The position numbers and the translations under genes are program-made. This document shows, in pieces, positions 9,855-19,497 of a stretch of 64,000 nt of DNA (position 1 is its first letter; the number at the start of each line of letters is the position of its first letter). The stretch lies in NCBI GenBank assembly GCA_903952265.1, contig CAJBEU010000002.1, positions 62,001 through 126,000 on the forward strand, in the 5' to 3' direction. A model generated the notes under the pieces. The model searched no databases, was not told the DNA's origin, and saw only the letters and a program-made list of their open reading frames with translations. The stretch comes from an uncultured Rickettsiales bacterium. Its GTDB lineage: Bacteria; Pseudomonadota; Alphaproteobacteria; Rickettsiales; Rickettsiaceae.

Positions 9855-10880
9855 CTAAAACAACCGAGATATGTAAAATTCTAGTTTTTCTGGATCTTGT
9901 AGTATTTTATGCAAAGTAGAGATTATGCTCGTACTAAGTCCATGTCTTTGTGTTAGCAGATATAGCACATTACAGTTTCGTACTCCTTCAACTAGAATCG
10001 GATAGGAATTTAGCAAAGCTTGCCTTTCTTTAGAAGGAGTTTCAGATAGTAATCTTCCAAAGGTATTGTTGCGTGAATTTTTGGAATAAAAACCTAAAAC
10101 CAGATCTCCTACTACTCCTGGATTTAAAATACTATTTTGTTGCACGTTGCCTCCGGATTTTTTGTTTATCATATAAGCAATATTTACTATGTCCTGCAAA
10201 GCTAGGGTAAACATCCAAGACTTTGTATTGTCACCGTAAATGACTCCATCCAGCATTCCAGCAAGTATTGCAGCTACATTCTTTACAGCTCCTGCTATTT
10301 GTATCGCTACTAATTCTTGTGTTGGAAATGCACTAAATGTGTCTGTGGACATAATTTGCGCTATTTCACTTGCTGTTCTGTAATCTTTAGAGGCTATCAT
10401 GGTCGTGCTTTTTGTATTTCTGGCAACCTCCATAGCAAGATTTGGGCCTGCAAGAAAACCAAATGGAGCATTATACGTTTCAGAGATTTTGTCAGAAAAC
10501 AGTTCTCCGTCTTCATGTAGGCCTTTAGTCGCTATTATTAGTCTTGTATCTGCAGTAATAAGACTGGTAGAAATTTCTTTCAAAGTTGACATTAGTACTC
10601 CTGAGGGAACCGCAATGACCAAGTAGCGTGTTTTTGATAAATCCGCAATGTTCAGGGTTACCTTAAGGTTAGTTGGTAAGCTAATGTCTGGCAAACCTGG
10701 ATGAGTATGAGAATTGTTGATTTGCTCGTATATCTTTTCCTCTATTGTGTAGGCTAGTACGAGGGGATTTTTTTTGCACAACTGACTTGCTATGGCAGTA
10801 CCCCAAGCTCCTGTTCCAATTATTGCAACATTATTTTCTCTGCTTGTAGAGAAATCATATCTAAATGGTGTATTGTTCAT
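9855..10880 (-). CDS. gpsA: NAD(P)-dependent glycerol-3-phosphate dehydrogenase
   Basis: GpsA reduces dihydroxyacetone phosphate to sn-glycerol 3-phosphate, the backbone of phospholipids. It shows the Rossmann motif GTGAWGTAIA at about residues 22-31, ATKGL and GPNLAMEVA, and the substrate-binding stretch AGAVKNVAAILAGM with its catalytic lysine. The length, 341 residues, is normal. The gene lies 14 bases downstream of mtaB and is probably the last gene of the run LytM lipoprotein-dapF-mtaB-gpsA. Confidence 0.96.
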   Translation of the reverse strand: MNNTPFRYDFSTSRENNVAIIGTGAWGTAIASQLCKKNPLVLAYTIEEKIYEQINNSHTHPGLPDISLPTNLKVTLNIADLSKTRYLVIAVPSGVLMSTLKEISTSLITADTRLIIATKGLHEDGELFSDKISETYNAPFGFLAGPNLAMEVARNTKSTTMIASKDYRTASEIAQIMSTDTFSAFPTQELVAIQIAGAVKNVAAILAGMLDGVIYGDNTKSWMFTLALQDIVNIAYMINKKSGGNVQQNSILNPGVVGDLVLGFYSKNSRNNTFGRLLSETPSKERQALLNSYPILVEGVRNCNVLYLLTQRHGLSTSIISTLHKILQDPEKLEFYISRLF

Positions 10881-10894
10881 AAAATTTGTTTTAT

Positions 10895-12154
10895 TTATAG
10901 TAGGCTAACAATCATTTGTCCTTCTTGTATCGCTTCTAACTTTGCAAGCACTATGGTTCCTGATTGAATATCTTTGTTAAAGATTTTTGCGTGTATGAAA
11001 TTTTCTGTGTAGCCAGAATTGTCCTTTTCTACTAAAAGTTTGCCACACTTTCCTATATTGCTTTGCAAAAATTTATCCAATTGCTCTTTTCCTTTTTGAA
11101 TCAGTATTTGTGTTCTTTCTTTTTTTATTTTGTTTTCTACCTGAGGCATTTTAGATGCAGGAGTATTAGGGTGAGCTGAATAAGGAAACACATGAAGATA
11201 TTGTAACCCCGCTTCGTCTACCAAATTTTTCGTATTTTCAAACATTTGATCTGTTTCTGTTGGAAAGCCGGCTATAATGTCGGCACCAAAAGCTACTTCA
11301 GATCTTGTCTGTCTTACTTCATTACAAAAATTTATGACCTCTTCTCTGCTATGTCTGCGTTTCATTCTTTTAAGAATCATATTGTCACCTGATTGCATAC
11401 TGATGTGCAAATGAGGCATGAGCTTTGGATGGTATTTTATCAGCTCCAATAACTCCGGGTCAATTTCTGCGACATCTACAGACGAAAGTCGCAATCTTTG
11501 TAATTCTGGTACCAGGTTTAAAATTCTATTTGTCGCTTGACCAAGTGTTGATTTTCCTGGTAAATCGCATCCGTAATCTGTGATGTCTACACCGGTAAGT
11601 ACTACTTCTTTATATCCTACCTCTACTAAATGTTTTATTTGACTAATTATTGCACCTATGGGCACAGATCTATTGTTGCCTCTTCCGTAAGGGATCGTGC
11701 AAAAGGTGCATCTGTGATTGCAGCCATTTTGGATTTGCACAAATGCTCTTGTATTATTTTCAAAATGAGATACTAAATGCCCTGCTGTTTCTTTTATGGA
11801 CATTATATCGTTTACTAAGATCTTTTCAGTCTGAGTTCCATAATAATTGACTGAATGCAGCTTTTCTTCGTTGCCAATGACCTGAAAAACTTCTGGCATT
11901 TTTGAAAACATTTCTGGGTCAATCTGAGCAGCGCATCCAGTGACAATAATTTTGGCTAATGGATTTTTTCTTTTTTGAATTCGTACCTCTTGCTTTGCTT
12001 TTTTTATAGCTTCCTTAGTAACAGAACAAGTATTAATTACTATACAGTCTTGGGCGTTTGCCTCTTTGAGTTTCATCTTTATGACTTGGCTCTCGTATGC
12101 ATTTAACCTACATCCAAAAGTAATTACTTGGTTGGCGTTGCTTAAGTTGTGCAT
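10895..12154 (-). CDS. mtaB: tRNA t6A37 methylthiotransferase MtaB
   Basis: MtaB is a radical-SAM enzyme that converts t6A37 to ms2t6A37 in ANN-decoding tRNAs. The N-terminal MTTase domain has FGCRLNAYES, NTCSVT and VTGCAAQ with three cluster-binding cysteines. The radical SAM motif CNHRCTFCTIPYGRG follows, and a C-terminal TRAM domain ends the protein. CRLN rather than CQMN separates MtaB from MiaB. The frame can be extended to a TTG at 12187, but the ATG at 12154 gives the normal N terminus (419 residues). It lies downstream of dapF, an arrangement known in Rickettsia and other alphaproteobacteria. Confidence 0.94.
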   Translation of the reverse strand: MHNLSNANQVITFGCRLNAYESQVIKMKLKEANAQDCIVINTCSVTKEAIKKAKQEVRIQKRKNPLAKIIVTGCAAQIDPEMFSKMPEVFQVIGNEEKLHSVNYYGTQTEKILVNDIMSIKETAGHLVSHFENNTRAFVQIQNGCNHRCTFCTIPYGRGNNRSVPIGAIISQIKHLVEVGYKEVVLTGVDITDYGCDLPGKSTLGQATNRILNLVPELQRLRLSSVDVAEIDPELLELIKYHPKLMPHLHISMQSGDNMILKRMKRRHSREEVINFCNEVRQTRSEVAFGADIIAGFPTETDQMFENTKNLVDEAGLQYLHVFPYSAHPNTPASKMPQVENKIKKERTQILIQKGKEQLDKFLQSNIGKCGKLLVEKDNSGYTENFIHAKIFNKDIQSGTIVLAKLEAIQEGQMIVSLL

Positions 12155-12189
12155 TAAAACTGATTCTCTTTTGTTAGATGAGCGCAATT

Positions 12190-13008
12190 TCAGTCTTGAA
12201 GTATGTATTCTCCAGTTGCTACTTTTGTAGCAGGGCCTTTCATAATAATATTATTTCCTTCTAAATGCATGTGAAGGTTGCCAAGCTTTAACAGCACCAA
12301 AGCTCTCTCATTCTCTACAAATCCCAATTTGCATGACGCAGCAAAGCTGGCACATGCGCCACTTCCGCAAGCTAGGGAAAGGCCCACACCTCTTTCCCAT
12401 ACGGTCAAATGAATGTCAGAATCTATTATGTTTACAAAATTTACGTTAACTCCTTTTGAAAAAAGTTGGTGAGTTGAAAATTTGCCGCCTAAAAGGTCCA
12501 TTTCTGACTCTGACAGGGTGTCATGAAAGATGATTAAATGGGGGTTACCAACGTCAACACAAACCAACTCTCTGGGATTGAGTTTGTAAGTATTAGATAA
12601 TTCCCATAGGGCTGCTTGAGATGGCATCCAGTTTTTGTCAAAATATGCGGCTCCCATATTGACGCTAACAATTTTGGATTGCTCTATAGTACAAATCAAT
12701 CTTCTATTTTGGGTTTCTATATAAATTGGGTTGTTCTGTCCCGTCTTTTCTTCTATGAGTAATGCCAGGCATCTGGTCGCGTTTCCGCATGCTTCAGCTA
12801 AGGATCCGTCTCCGTTGTATATAGACATTAAATAGTGACGTAAGGAAAGCTCTGCAAAGAGTACAAGTTGATCGCATCCTATTCCTAGGCGTCTGTTAGC
12901 TACTGCTTTTGCAAATAAATTAAAGTCTTTGATATCCTTTGAGTGATTTGTATTAATCATTACAAAATCATTACCCAGTCCATGCATTTTGGTAAATGGT
13001 ATTATCAT
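12190..13008 (-). CDS. dapF: Diaminopimelate epimerase
   Basis: DapF turns LL- into meso-diaminopimelate, the cross-linking residue of gram-negative peptidoglycan and the precursor of lysine. Both catalytic cysteines are present, Cys74 in EACGNATRC and Cys214 in LACGSGACA; the start KMHGLGNDFV is conserved. At 272 residues it is full length. The neighbours are mtaB downstream and a LytM lipoprotein 5 bases upstream. Together with dapD at 58340 it argues that a DAP-type cell wall is made. Confidence 0.97.
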   Translation of the reverse strand: MIIPFTKMHGLGNDFVMINTNHSKDIKDFNLFAKAVANRRLGIGCDQLVLFAELSLRHYLMSIYNGDGSLAEACGNATRCLALLIEEKTGQNNPIYIETQNRRLICTIEQSKIVSVNMGAAYFDKNWMPSQAALWELSNTYKLNPRELVCVDVGNPHLIIFHDTLSESEMDLLGGKFSTHQLFSKGVNVNFVNIIDSDIHLTVWERGVGLSLACGSGACASFAASCKLGFVENERALVLLKLGNLHMHLEGNNIIMKGPATKVATGEYILQD

Positions 13009-13013
13009 TGCTT

Positions 13014-13667
13014 CTATTTTAGGTATTTCAAAGGATCGACAATTACATTGTCCTTTCTTACTGCAAAATAGAGGACTGGTCTGTTATTTTTACCTTCTAC
13101 TTGACCTATAATTTGTCCAACAGATACTCTGTCTCCTTTTTTTGGAAGTTCCCCACACAAATATCCATATGCTATGGCAATGTTTGGATAGGATTTTATT
13201 GTTACTACTTTCATTGGTCCCCAGACTCCTGAGTAAGAAACTATTCCAGATAGTGCTGCTTTTACTGGGCAGTTTTTGTAAGCCAGTATGTGAATACCTG
13301 CTAAGGCTCCGGGCATGTTTTTCTTTTGCTTCATCTGCTCTTCAAAAGTGATCACCACCTTACCTTTTACAGGCCACAATAAACTATCCTTTGAAGCCTG
13401 AAGATCGTTGCTTTGATTTTGAGTCAATGATGAATTCTTTGCGTGCTCACTTTTGCCGCGATCTATTTCTTCTGACTCTTGTATCGGAGAAGTGACTGCA
13501 TTGGCTTGTAGATCTTTAATTCTAAGTTCTGGAGGTTTTGGAATATAGACAAAGGTTTTTAAAGACGGGCCACTTTCAAAAAGCGTGGATTTTATAGTAC
13601 TACAAGCACTCATTAAGGATACTGAGAAAAGGGTCAAGCAGATCTTGAGAAAAAGGTTAAAAAACAT
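13014..13667 (-). CDS. Lipoprotein with degenerate LytM/M23 domain (EnvC/NlpD-like)
   Basis: The protein begins with a lipoprotein signal peptide (lipobox LMSAC, lipidated Cys22), continues with a 70-residue low-complexity linker, and ends in a LytM fold of about 110 residues: WPVKGKVVITF, VKAALSGIVSYSGV, KKGDRVSVGQIIGQV and LYFAVRKDNVIVDP. The zinc ligands of active M23 peptidases are missing: the usual HxGxD is AGIHI, and the HxH position reads LYF. It is therefore probably an amidase activator, as EnvC and NlpD are, rather than an enzyme. There is no LysM domain, unlike NlpD. It lies in an apparent operon upstream of dapF. Confidence 0.75.
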   Translation of the reverse strand: MFFNLFLKICLTLFSVSLMSACSTIKSTLFESGPSLKTFVYIPKPPELRIKDLQANAVTSPIQESEEIDRGKSEHAKNSSLTQNQSNDLQASKDSLLWPVKGKVVITFEEQMKQKKNMPGALAGIHILAYKNCPVKAALSGIVSYSGVWGPMKVVTIKSYPNIAIAYGYLCGELPKKGDRVSVGQIIGQVEGKNNRPVLYFAVRKDNVIVDPLKYLK

Positions 13668-13804
13668 TTTATATGTTATCGAGATGATGATTTTTGGTTG
13701 TTATGGGCATTATGAAGGCTCAATCGACAGTTGTACATTTAACACAATTATTAAGGGTTGAAAACTACTAAAAATAATTTTCTTCATCTAGTTATAGTTT
13801 AACC

Positions 13805-14122
13805 TCACTTTAAAGTGATTAACAATTCCTCAGCTTGATGTAAATCTTTTACTATGTCAGCTCCACCAACAAATTTACCATTTACGTAAAGCTGTGGAAT
13901 TGTGGGCCAATTTGAAAATTTTTTTATTCCTTCTCTGAGATCTTTTACCTCAAATACGTTTACATCCAAAAAATCTATTTTGTTGAACTGTAAAATCTGC
14001 ACCACTTGGGCTGAAAATCCACATTGAGGCAGATTTTTTGTTCCTTTCATGAACAACACTATTTTATTATTTTCGAGTATTTCTGAAATAAAGCTAAATA
14101 CTGATTGCAAATCATCTGACAT
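13805..14122 (-). CDS. grxD: Monothiol CGFS glutaredoxin (Grx4/GrxD)
   Basis: Monothiol glutaredoxins bind a glutathione-coordinated [2Fe-2S] cluster and hand it to target proteins or BolA. CGFS is at residues 34-37, preceded by the glutathione-binding lysine in FMKGT, and followed by WPTIPQLYVNGKFVGGADI with the cis-proline TIP. The 105 residues match the family. No bolA gene is adjacent in the window. It stands alone, with 137 bases separating it from the LytM lipoprotein gene downstream. Confidence 0.95.
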   Translation of the reverse strand: MSDDLQSVFSFISEILENNKIVLFMKGTKNLPQCGFSAQVVQILQFNKIDFLDVNVFEVKDLREGIKKFSNWPTIPQLYVNGKFVGGADIVKDLHQAEELLITLK

Positions 14123-14250
14123 GGTTGAGTGCGTTGTTTTATTTTATGATCAGGAGATTTTTAACTCTATTTAATCGGCGTTGCAAGGAATAACACTAAA
14201 GCTTATCATTTCTCATTAACCTGGTTACAAACTTTTATTCCTAGTGAAAA

Positions 14251-14886
14251 GTGTATCACAAAAGCTATCTCTCCTCATTATTTAACATTTTTGAGAAAAA
14301 CAACTACATACCAACTGTAGAGCTTGAATATTCAAATCATTTCACTTTTCTTGTTGCCATCATTCTTTCAGCAAGAGCAACTGATGTTGGAGTTAATAAG
14401 GCTACAAAATCACTTTTTAAAGTATGCTCCACTCCAGAAGAGATTTTATCTCTTGGACTTGAAGGACTCAAGTCTTACATAAAAACAATAGGACTTTATC
14501 CTACCAAGGCTAAAAACATAATTTCAATGTCTAGCATTTTAGTTGAAAAATATCAAAGTAACGTTCCAAGTGACTTCGAATCCTTAGTGTCTTTACCCGG
14601 AGTGGGAAGAAAAAGCGCTAACGTATTTTTAAATACAGTATTTGGTTTTGACGTCATTCCAGTTGATACTCACGTTTTTCGCGTTTCAAAACGGCTAGGT
14701 ATAGCAAAGTCCAACAATGTACTGGGAGTGGAAAAAGAATTATTGGCATGTGTGCCAAAACAGTATTTAAGCAGAGTTAGCAACTGGTTTGTCCTACACG
14801 GAAGATACATATGCAAGGCCAGACATCCATTATGCAAACAATGTAAAATTAGAGATTATTGTGAGTATTACAAAAAAGACTTCTAG
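14251..14886 (+). CDS. nth: Endonuclease III, DNA glycosylase/AP lyase
   Basis: Nth removes oxidised pyrimidines in base excision repair. The helix-hairpin-helix (SLPGVGRKSANVF) and the catalytic aspartate in VDTHVFRV are intact, as is the [4Fe-4S] ligand set C-X6-C-X2-C-X5-C at the C terminus (CKARHPLCKQCKIRDYC). It starts with GTG at 14251 and is 211 residues long. The 3' end overlaps the esterase gene that follows by about 26 bases. Confidence 0.96.
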   Translation: MYHKSYLSSLFNIFEKNNYIPTVELEYSNHFTFLVAIILSARATDVGVNKATKSLFKVCSTPEEILSLGLEGLKSYIKTIGLYPTKAKNIISMSSILVEKYQSNVPSDFESLVSLPGVGRKSANVFLNTVFGFDVIPVDTHVFRVSKRLGIAKSNNVLGVEKELLACVPKQYLSRVSNWFVLHGRYICKARHPLCKQCKIRDYCEYYKKDF

Positions 14887-15529
14887 AATTGTTTCCTCAA
14901 AAGAAGGATTTGAAATTCAGCATACCGGGAATCAGTGCAATCTATTGGTGATTTTGTTGCATGGTTATGGTTCTTCTGGAGATGACCTGATAAGTCTTGT
15001 TCCTTATTTAGAGGAAGGCCTGCCTGATGCTCATTGGTTTGCTCCAAACGGAGTACAAAGGATGCAGGGCTTTGGCTATAAATGGTTTGATTATGATACG
15101 GATAACATTGAAAAAATGCAGCAAGGTGTTTTAAGTTGTAGAAAACCAATACTTGAATTGATAGATAAAAAGTGTAGTTCTTTAGAATTATCCGAAAACC
15201 AAGTGTGTATAGTTGGCTTTTCTCAAGGAGGCATGGTTGCGATTGATTTGGCTTTATCTTCAGTAAAACCTTTTGCTTGCTCAATAAGTTTTTCTGGAGC
15301 ATTTATTTATGGTATAGAAAAAGCTTTGACTAATATTCAAACTCCTTTATGTCTTATTCACGGAAAAAAGGATGAAGTTGTTCCTTTTTCTTGTCTAGAT
15401 GTTTCTGTAAATCAGCTTAGTGCTTTGGGATGTAAGGTAAAATCACATGCAATTGACAACTTAGCTCACTCTATAGATTTTAGTGGACTTAAAATAGCAA
15501 AAGATTTCCTACTTCAAAACGTTAAGTAA
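14861..15529 (+). CDS. Alpha/beta-hydrolase, phospholipase/carboxylesterase family
   Basis: This resembles the YpfH/Est family of serine esterases. The oxyanion motif LLHGYGSSGDD, the nucleophile elbow GFSQGG, an aspartate in HGKKDEVVP and a histidine in LAHSIDF make a complete triad. The natural substrate in bacteria is poorly known. The open frame reaches back to 14789 inside nth; no ATG fits, and a GTG at 14861 gives a 222-residue protein of normal size, overlapping nth by 26 bases. No signal peptide is evident, so it probably acts in the cytoplasm. Confidence 0.88.
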   Translation: MSITKKTSRIVSSKEGFEIQHTGNQCNLLVILLHGYGSSGDDLISLVPYLEEGLPDAHWFAPNGVQRMQGFGYKWFDYDTDNIEKMQQGVLSCRKPILELIDKKCSSLELSENQVCIVGFSQGGMVAIDLALSSVKPFACSISFSGAFIYGIEKALTNIQTPLCLIHGKKDEVVPFSCLDVSVNQLSALGCKVKSHAIDNLAHSIDFSGLKIAKDFLLQNVK

Positions 15530-15593
15530 ACATTAACAATTAGGATGAATTTAGGCAAATAGGTTAGAAAATTTTGAGTAATCATTTGGCAAT

Positions 15594-16826
15594 ATGGATT
15601 TTATAGAAGACGAGGAAATAATAAGAATTATCAGTCACGAGTCCAGGAGACAAAACGATCACATAGAGCTTATCGCTTCTGAAAATTTTGTAAGTAAAGC
15701 TGTTCTTAGTGCACAAGGATCTATTCTTACAAACAAATATGCTGAAGGGTATTCAGGGAGAAGGTATTATGGGGGATGTCACTTTGTGGACCAGGTCGAA
15801 GATCTTGCAGTACAAAGATTGAAAAAACTATTTGGTGCTCAGTACGCTAATGTGCAACCTCACTCTGGTTCTCAGGCCAATCAAGCTGCTTTGCTTGCTC
15901 TTTTAAATCCTGGAGACACGATTTTGAGTATGTCTTTGAACGACGGAGGTCATCTTTCTCATGGACATAGAGTCTCTTTAGCTGGCAAGTGGTTTAAAAT
16001 CGTCTCTTATGGGGTAAGGGCCGATAACTATCTTATCGATTATGATTCCGTGGATTCTCTTGCGCAAGAACATCGGCCTAAGTTAATTATTGCTGGGTGT
16101 TCTTCTTATTCTAGAAATATAGATTTTTCTATATTTAGCCAAATAGCAAAAAAGGTGAGTGCTTATCTCTTAGCAGATATCGCGCATATTGCAGGTATCA
16201 TTGCAGCTGGATATCATCAAAATCCCTTACCTCACGCAGATGTTATTACTTCTACTACTCACAAAACTTTACGAGGACCAAGAGGTGGTTTTGTTTTGAC
16301 GAATTCGGAAACTTTAGCTAAAAAGATCGATTCTGCTGTATTTCCTGGTATTCAGGGAGGGCCTTTGATGCATGTAATTGCCGCAAAGGCAGTGGCATTT
16401 TTAGAAGCTTTAAATCCGTCATTTAAGGATTATATAAAGCATGTGCTTGAAAATGCCAAAGTGCTGGCTGATGAGATACAAAAAAGAGGATATGAAGTGC
16501 TTACTGGAGGAACTGACAATCATTTATTGATGATAAAGTTAGAAAAATTAGATGGACAAAAGGCATCTGACTTACTGGCATCTGTTGGAATAGTTTGCAA
16601 TAAAAACAGTATTCCCTTTGACTTACGTCCACCTTTACTGGCTTCTGGAATAAGAGTTGGTAGCCCCGCATGTACTACACGAGGTATGAAAGCCCCAGAA
16701 TTTATCAAAATCGCTAATCTAATTGCAGATGTATTAGATTTAGGTATGAATGCAGATTTTTCCAAGCTAAATTCTATAAAAGCTGGTGTTGAGGCTTTGT
16801 GTAAGCAATTTCCTTTGTCCTACTAA
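15594..16826 (+). CDS. glyA: Serine hydroxymethyltransferase
   Basis: This PLP enzyme interconverts serine and glycine and charges tetrahydrofolate with a one-carbon unit. The PLP lysine is in [14 protein letters not shown]; the start region [21 protein letters not shown] and the [14 protein letters not shown] loop are intact. The length, 410 residues, is close to but slightly below the usual 415-430. In other alphaproteobacteria nrdR follows glyA; here nrdR is 6.6 kb away after pnp, while mnmA is the next gene. Confidence 0.97.
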   Translation: MDFIEDEEIIRIISHESRRQNDHIELIASENFVSKAVLSAQGSILTNKYAEGYSGRRYYGGCHFVDQVEDLAVQRLKKLFGAQYANVQPHSGSQANQAALLALLNPGDTILSMSLNDGGHLSHGHRVSLAGKWFKIVSYGVRADNYLIDYDSVDSLAQEHRPKLIIAGCSSYSRNIDFSIFSQIAKKVSAYLLADIAHIAGIIAAGYHQNPLPHADVITSTTHKTLRGPRGGFVLTNSETLAKKIDSAVFPGIQGGPLMHVIAAKAVAFLEALNPSFKDYIKHVLENAKVLADEIQKRGYEVLTGGTDNHLLMIKLEKLDGQKASDLLASVGIVCNKNSIPFDLRPPLLASGIRVGSPACTTRGMKAPEFIKIANLIADVLDLGMNADFSKLNSIKAGVEALCKQFPLSY

Positions 16827-16847
16827 ATTGGCTGTCTGTTTATTTTT

Positions 16848-17951
16848 ATGCTCTCTACGACCTTTGACAAACCTGTTCATGAGACTACCGTTGCTGTTGC
16901 AATGTCTGGCGGAGTGGATAGTTCTACCGTGGCCGCACTACTTTGTGAAGCTGGGTATAAAGTTGTTGGAATTACCTTGCAACTTTACGACGCAGGTATG
17001 ATTGCAGGAAAAAAGGGAGCGTGCTGTGCTGGTATTGACGTTTATGATGCCAAAATGGTTGCAAATCGTATAGGTATTCCTCATTACGTTCTTGATTACG
17101 AAAGTAAATTTAAAAGCGCCGTTATAGATGATTTTATTGAGACATATCTACAAGGGGAAACTCCTACTCCGTGTATTAGGTGCAATCAGTCTGTAAAATT
17201 TAAGGATCTTCTTCAAGTTGCAAAAGGTTTAAAGGCCGATTGTTTGGCAACTGGTCATTACGTGTCTAAAGTCAAATGTCAATCTGGTTTTGAGATGCAT
17301 AAGGCAAAGGATCATAACAAAGATCAAAGTTACTTTTTATTTGCTACCACCAAAGAACAGCTAGAATATTTGGAATTTCCTTTGGGTAATTTTGATAAGT
17401 CTGAAACTAGAAGACACGCTTTGAGGCTTGGGCTAGAAATAGCCGACAAGCCAGATAGTCAAGATATTTGTTTTGTAAATGGATCTTATGCGTCCGTGAT
17501 TGAAAAAATTAGGCCTAATTCTCTTGTGCCAGGAGTTATAATGCATGTTGATGGGTATAAGCTAGGACAGCACAAGGGAGTTATAGGGTATACAATTGGT
17601 CAAAGACGTGGAATTGGTCTTGCATCAGGCGAACCTCTGTATGTAATAAAAATTGACTCGATAAACAACATATTATACGTAGGGCCTGAGCATCATCTTT
17701 ATAAATCCAAATTTAGATTGAAAGACGTCAATTTTCTTTCAATTGATGAAGATTTTGAAGACTCAATTAATGTGCAAGTTAAAATTCGTTCAGCCGCTTC
17801 TCCTGTAAGAGCTCAGCTTTTTAAAAGTAATACTAAAGGGGAGATTTTTGTAGAGCTTTTAAGTCTTGAAAAGTCTATAACTCCTGGACAAGCTTGCGTT
17901 TTTTATGACGATCATAGGCTTTTGGGAGGAGGCTGGATTTCTAAGTTATAG
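16848..17951 (+). CDS. mnmA: tRNA-specific 2-thiouridylase MnmA
   Basis: MnmA adds sulfur to C2 of U34 in tRNA-Lys, -Glu and -Gln, working in the same wobble modification as MnmG at the left edge. The PP-loop SGGVDSS is near residue 20, the catalytic cysteines lie in TPCIRCN and in SQDICFV, and the C-terminal beta domains include IGQRRGIG. The length is normal (367). The gene starts 21 bases after glyA. Confidence 0.97.
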   Translation: MLSTTFDKPVHETTVAVAMSGGVDSSTVAALLCEAGYKVVGITLQLYDAGMIAGKKGACCAGIDVYDAKMVANRIGIPHYVLDYESKFKSAVIDDFIETYLQGETPTPCIRCNQSVKFKDLLQVAKGLKADCLATGHYVSKVKCQSGFEMHKAKDHNKDQSYFLFATTKEQLEYLEFPLGNFDKSETRRHALRLGLEIADKPDSQDICFVNGSYASVIEKIRPNSLVPGVIMHVDGYKLGQHKGVIGYTIGQRRGIGLASGEPLYVIKIDSINNILYVGPEHHLYKSKFRLKDVNFLSIDEDFEDSINVQVKIRSAASPVRAQLFKSNTKGEIFVELLSLEKSITPGQACVFYDDHRLLGGGWISKL

Positions 17952-18099
17952 AAATGATTATGTGTCGTTTGCTAAATTTCGTCTTTTAATGTATACACAC
18001 TCGTTGCGGCTCTAGCTTGACAGGTGAGTGGTATTTTTTGCGAAATGCATATTTAGTTACTTTATTTGTTTTTCAAAATTGTTTTATGCGGTTTCATCT

Positions 18100-19497
18100 A
18101 TGTGGTTCTTTCTCAGAAAACCTTTGTCTTCCATTCAGTCCACAAGGATTACGGGACTCTCTAATCTAAAAGCATTTGATCTGATAATTGTAGGAATTGG
18201 TGCAATGATTGGATGCGGTGTATTTACTATCACTGGCATTGTTGCTGCGGAATTTTCTGGGCCCGCTGTTATCGTTTCCTATGTTATAGGCGGGTTCGCA
18301 ACTATATTAATAGCTTTGCCATACTCAGAGCTTGCTTCAATGTTGCCTACGAGTGGCAGCATATATAGTTATTCTCAGGTTGCTTTTGGAGAGGTATTTG
18401 GGGGGATTGCTTTGAGTGTTTTGGCATTAGAGCTTGTTTTTGGAAGCGTATGCTCTGCTTGTGCGATAGGTTCTTATTTTGCTTCCTTTCTTGATCAAGT
18501 ACTGCACATGCAGATGCCTGTAAAATATCTTATAGGTCCTTTTGAGGGTGGAATTTTCAACGTGCCGGCAAGTATTGCGGCAATGGTCTTTGGTCTTTTG
18601 ACCCTTATTGGAGGAGAGGGTAAAAACTTATTGAGTACAATTTTGGTTGCGATCAAAATCTTGACTGTAGTTTTATTTGTAGTTCTTGCCGTTCCTCATT
18701 TTGACGTAGCATATTTTACTCCTTTTGTGCCCTTTGGGTATGGAAAAGTATTTGCTGGGGCCGCTATTTTGTTCACTGGTTTTTCTGGTTTTAGCGTAAT
18801 TCCTACTCTTGCTGATTATTGTCGTAATCCAGGTAGGGATGTAACTTTTGGAATTTTAGGTTCCGTAATACTAACCCTATTGATTTATATTGTCGTTGCA
18901 GTGCTGTTTATGGGGCTGTCTCACTATAGCGATCTAAATAGTCCCGATGCCCTTATTAGAGTGTTGATAAATACTGGTTCTCGTTATGGAGTCAGGTTTC
19001 TTTCTTGTGGAATAGTACTTGCCATAATAGCGGTGTTTATGATTTTGCTTCAGGCAACTGCAAGAATCTTTACAATCGCCTCTAAGGATGGTTTGCTACC
19101 TGCCTTTTTTCAACACGTAAATAACGAAGGTAAACCTTCATACGGAATACTTTTTTGCACCGTATGTTTTGCTTTGCTAGCCGGGTTGATCAAGTTTGAA
19201 GCAGCTGCTCAATCTGCAAGCATAGGTACTCTTGTGGATTATACTATTGCAATGGTTCTTGTATTGTTTTTTAGAAATCGATATCCAAATTTGGAAAGAA
19301 AATTTAAATGTCCTTTTGTGCATTTGCTGGTTTGCCTGAGCATCTCAATATCTATTTACCTTTTATACCAGCAGGGAGTTCAATCTAAATCTGCATATTG
19401 GAAAATATCTGTTTATTGGGTACTGGGATTCCTTATATTTTATTGGTTATATGGTTTGTTGCGTAATAGAAACAATGCTGACTTGATAGCAAGATGA
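18100..19497 (+). CDS. APC-family amino acid permease, cationic/CAT-like
   Basis: This is an inner-membrane importer with about 12 predicted helices. The first helix carries the APC substrate motif (GIGAMIGCGVFTITG), and ALPYSELASMLPTSGSIYSYSQVAFGE follows the second; the latter closely resembles bacterial YhdG/YfnA-type amino acid transporters. The frame opens with GTG at 18028, but MWFFLRKPL at 18100 resembles the cytoplasmic N terminus of the family, so I use it (465 residues). The stop overlaps the hisS start (ATGA). For an intracellular bacterium it fits uptake of host amino acids; the substrate cannot be read from sequence. Confidence 0.9.
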   Translation: MWFFLRKPLSSIQSTRITGLSNLKAFDLIIVGIGAMIGCGVFTITGIVAAEFSGPAVIVSYVIGGFATILIALPYSELASMLPTSGSIYSYSQVAFGEVFGGIALSVLALELVFGSVCSACAIGSYFASFLDQVLHMQMPVKYLIGPFEGGIFNVPASIAAMVFGLLTLIGGEGKNLLSTILVAIKILTVVLFVVLAVPHFDVAYFTPFVPFGYGKVFAGAAILFTGFSGFSVIPTLADYCRNPGRDVTFGILGSVILTLLIYIVVAVLFMGLSHYSDLNSPDALIRVLINTGSRYGVRFLSCGIVLAIIAVFMILLQATARIFTIASKDGLLPAFFQHVNNEGKPSYGILFCTVCFALLAGLIKFEAAAQSASIGTLVDYTIAMVLVLFFRNRYPNLERKFKCPFVHLLVCLSISISIYLLYQQGVQSKSAYWKISVYWVLGFLIFYWLYGLLRNRNNADLIAR

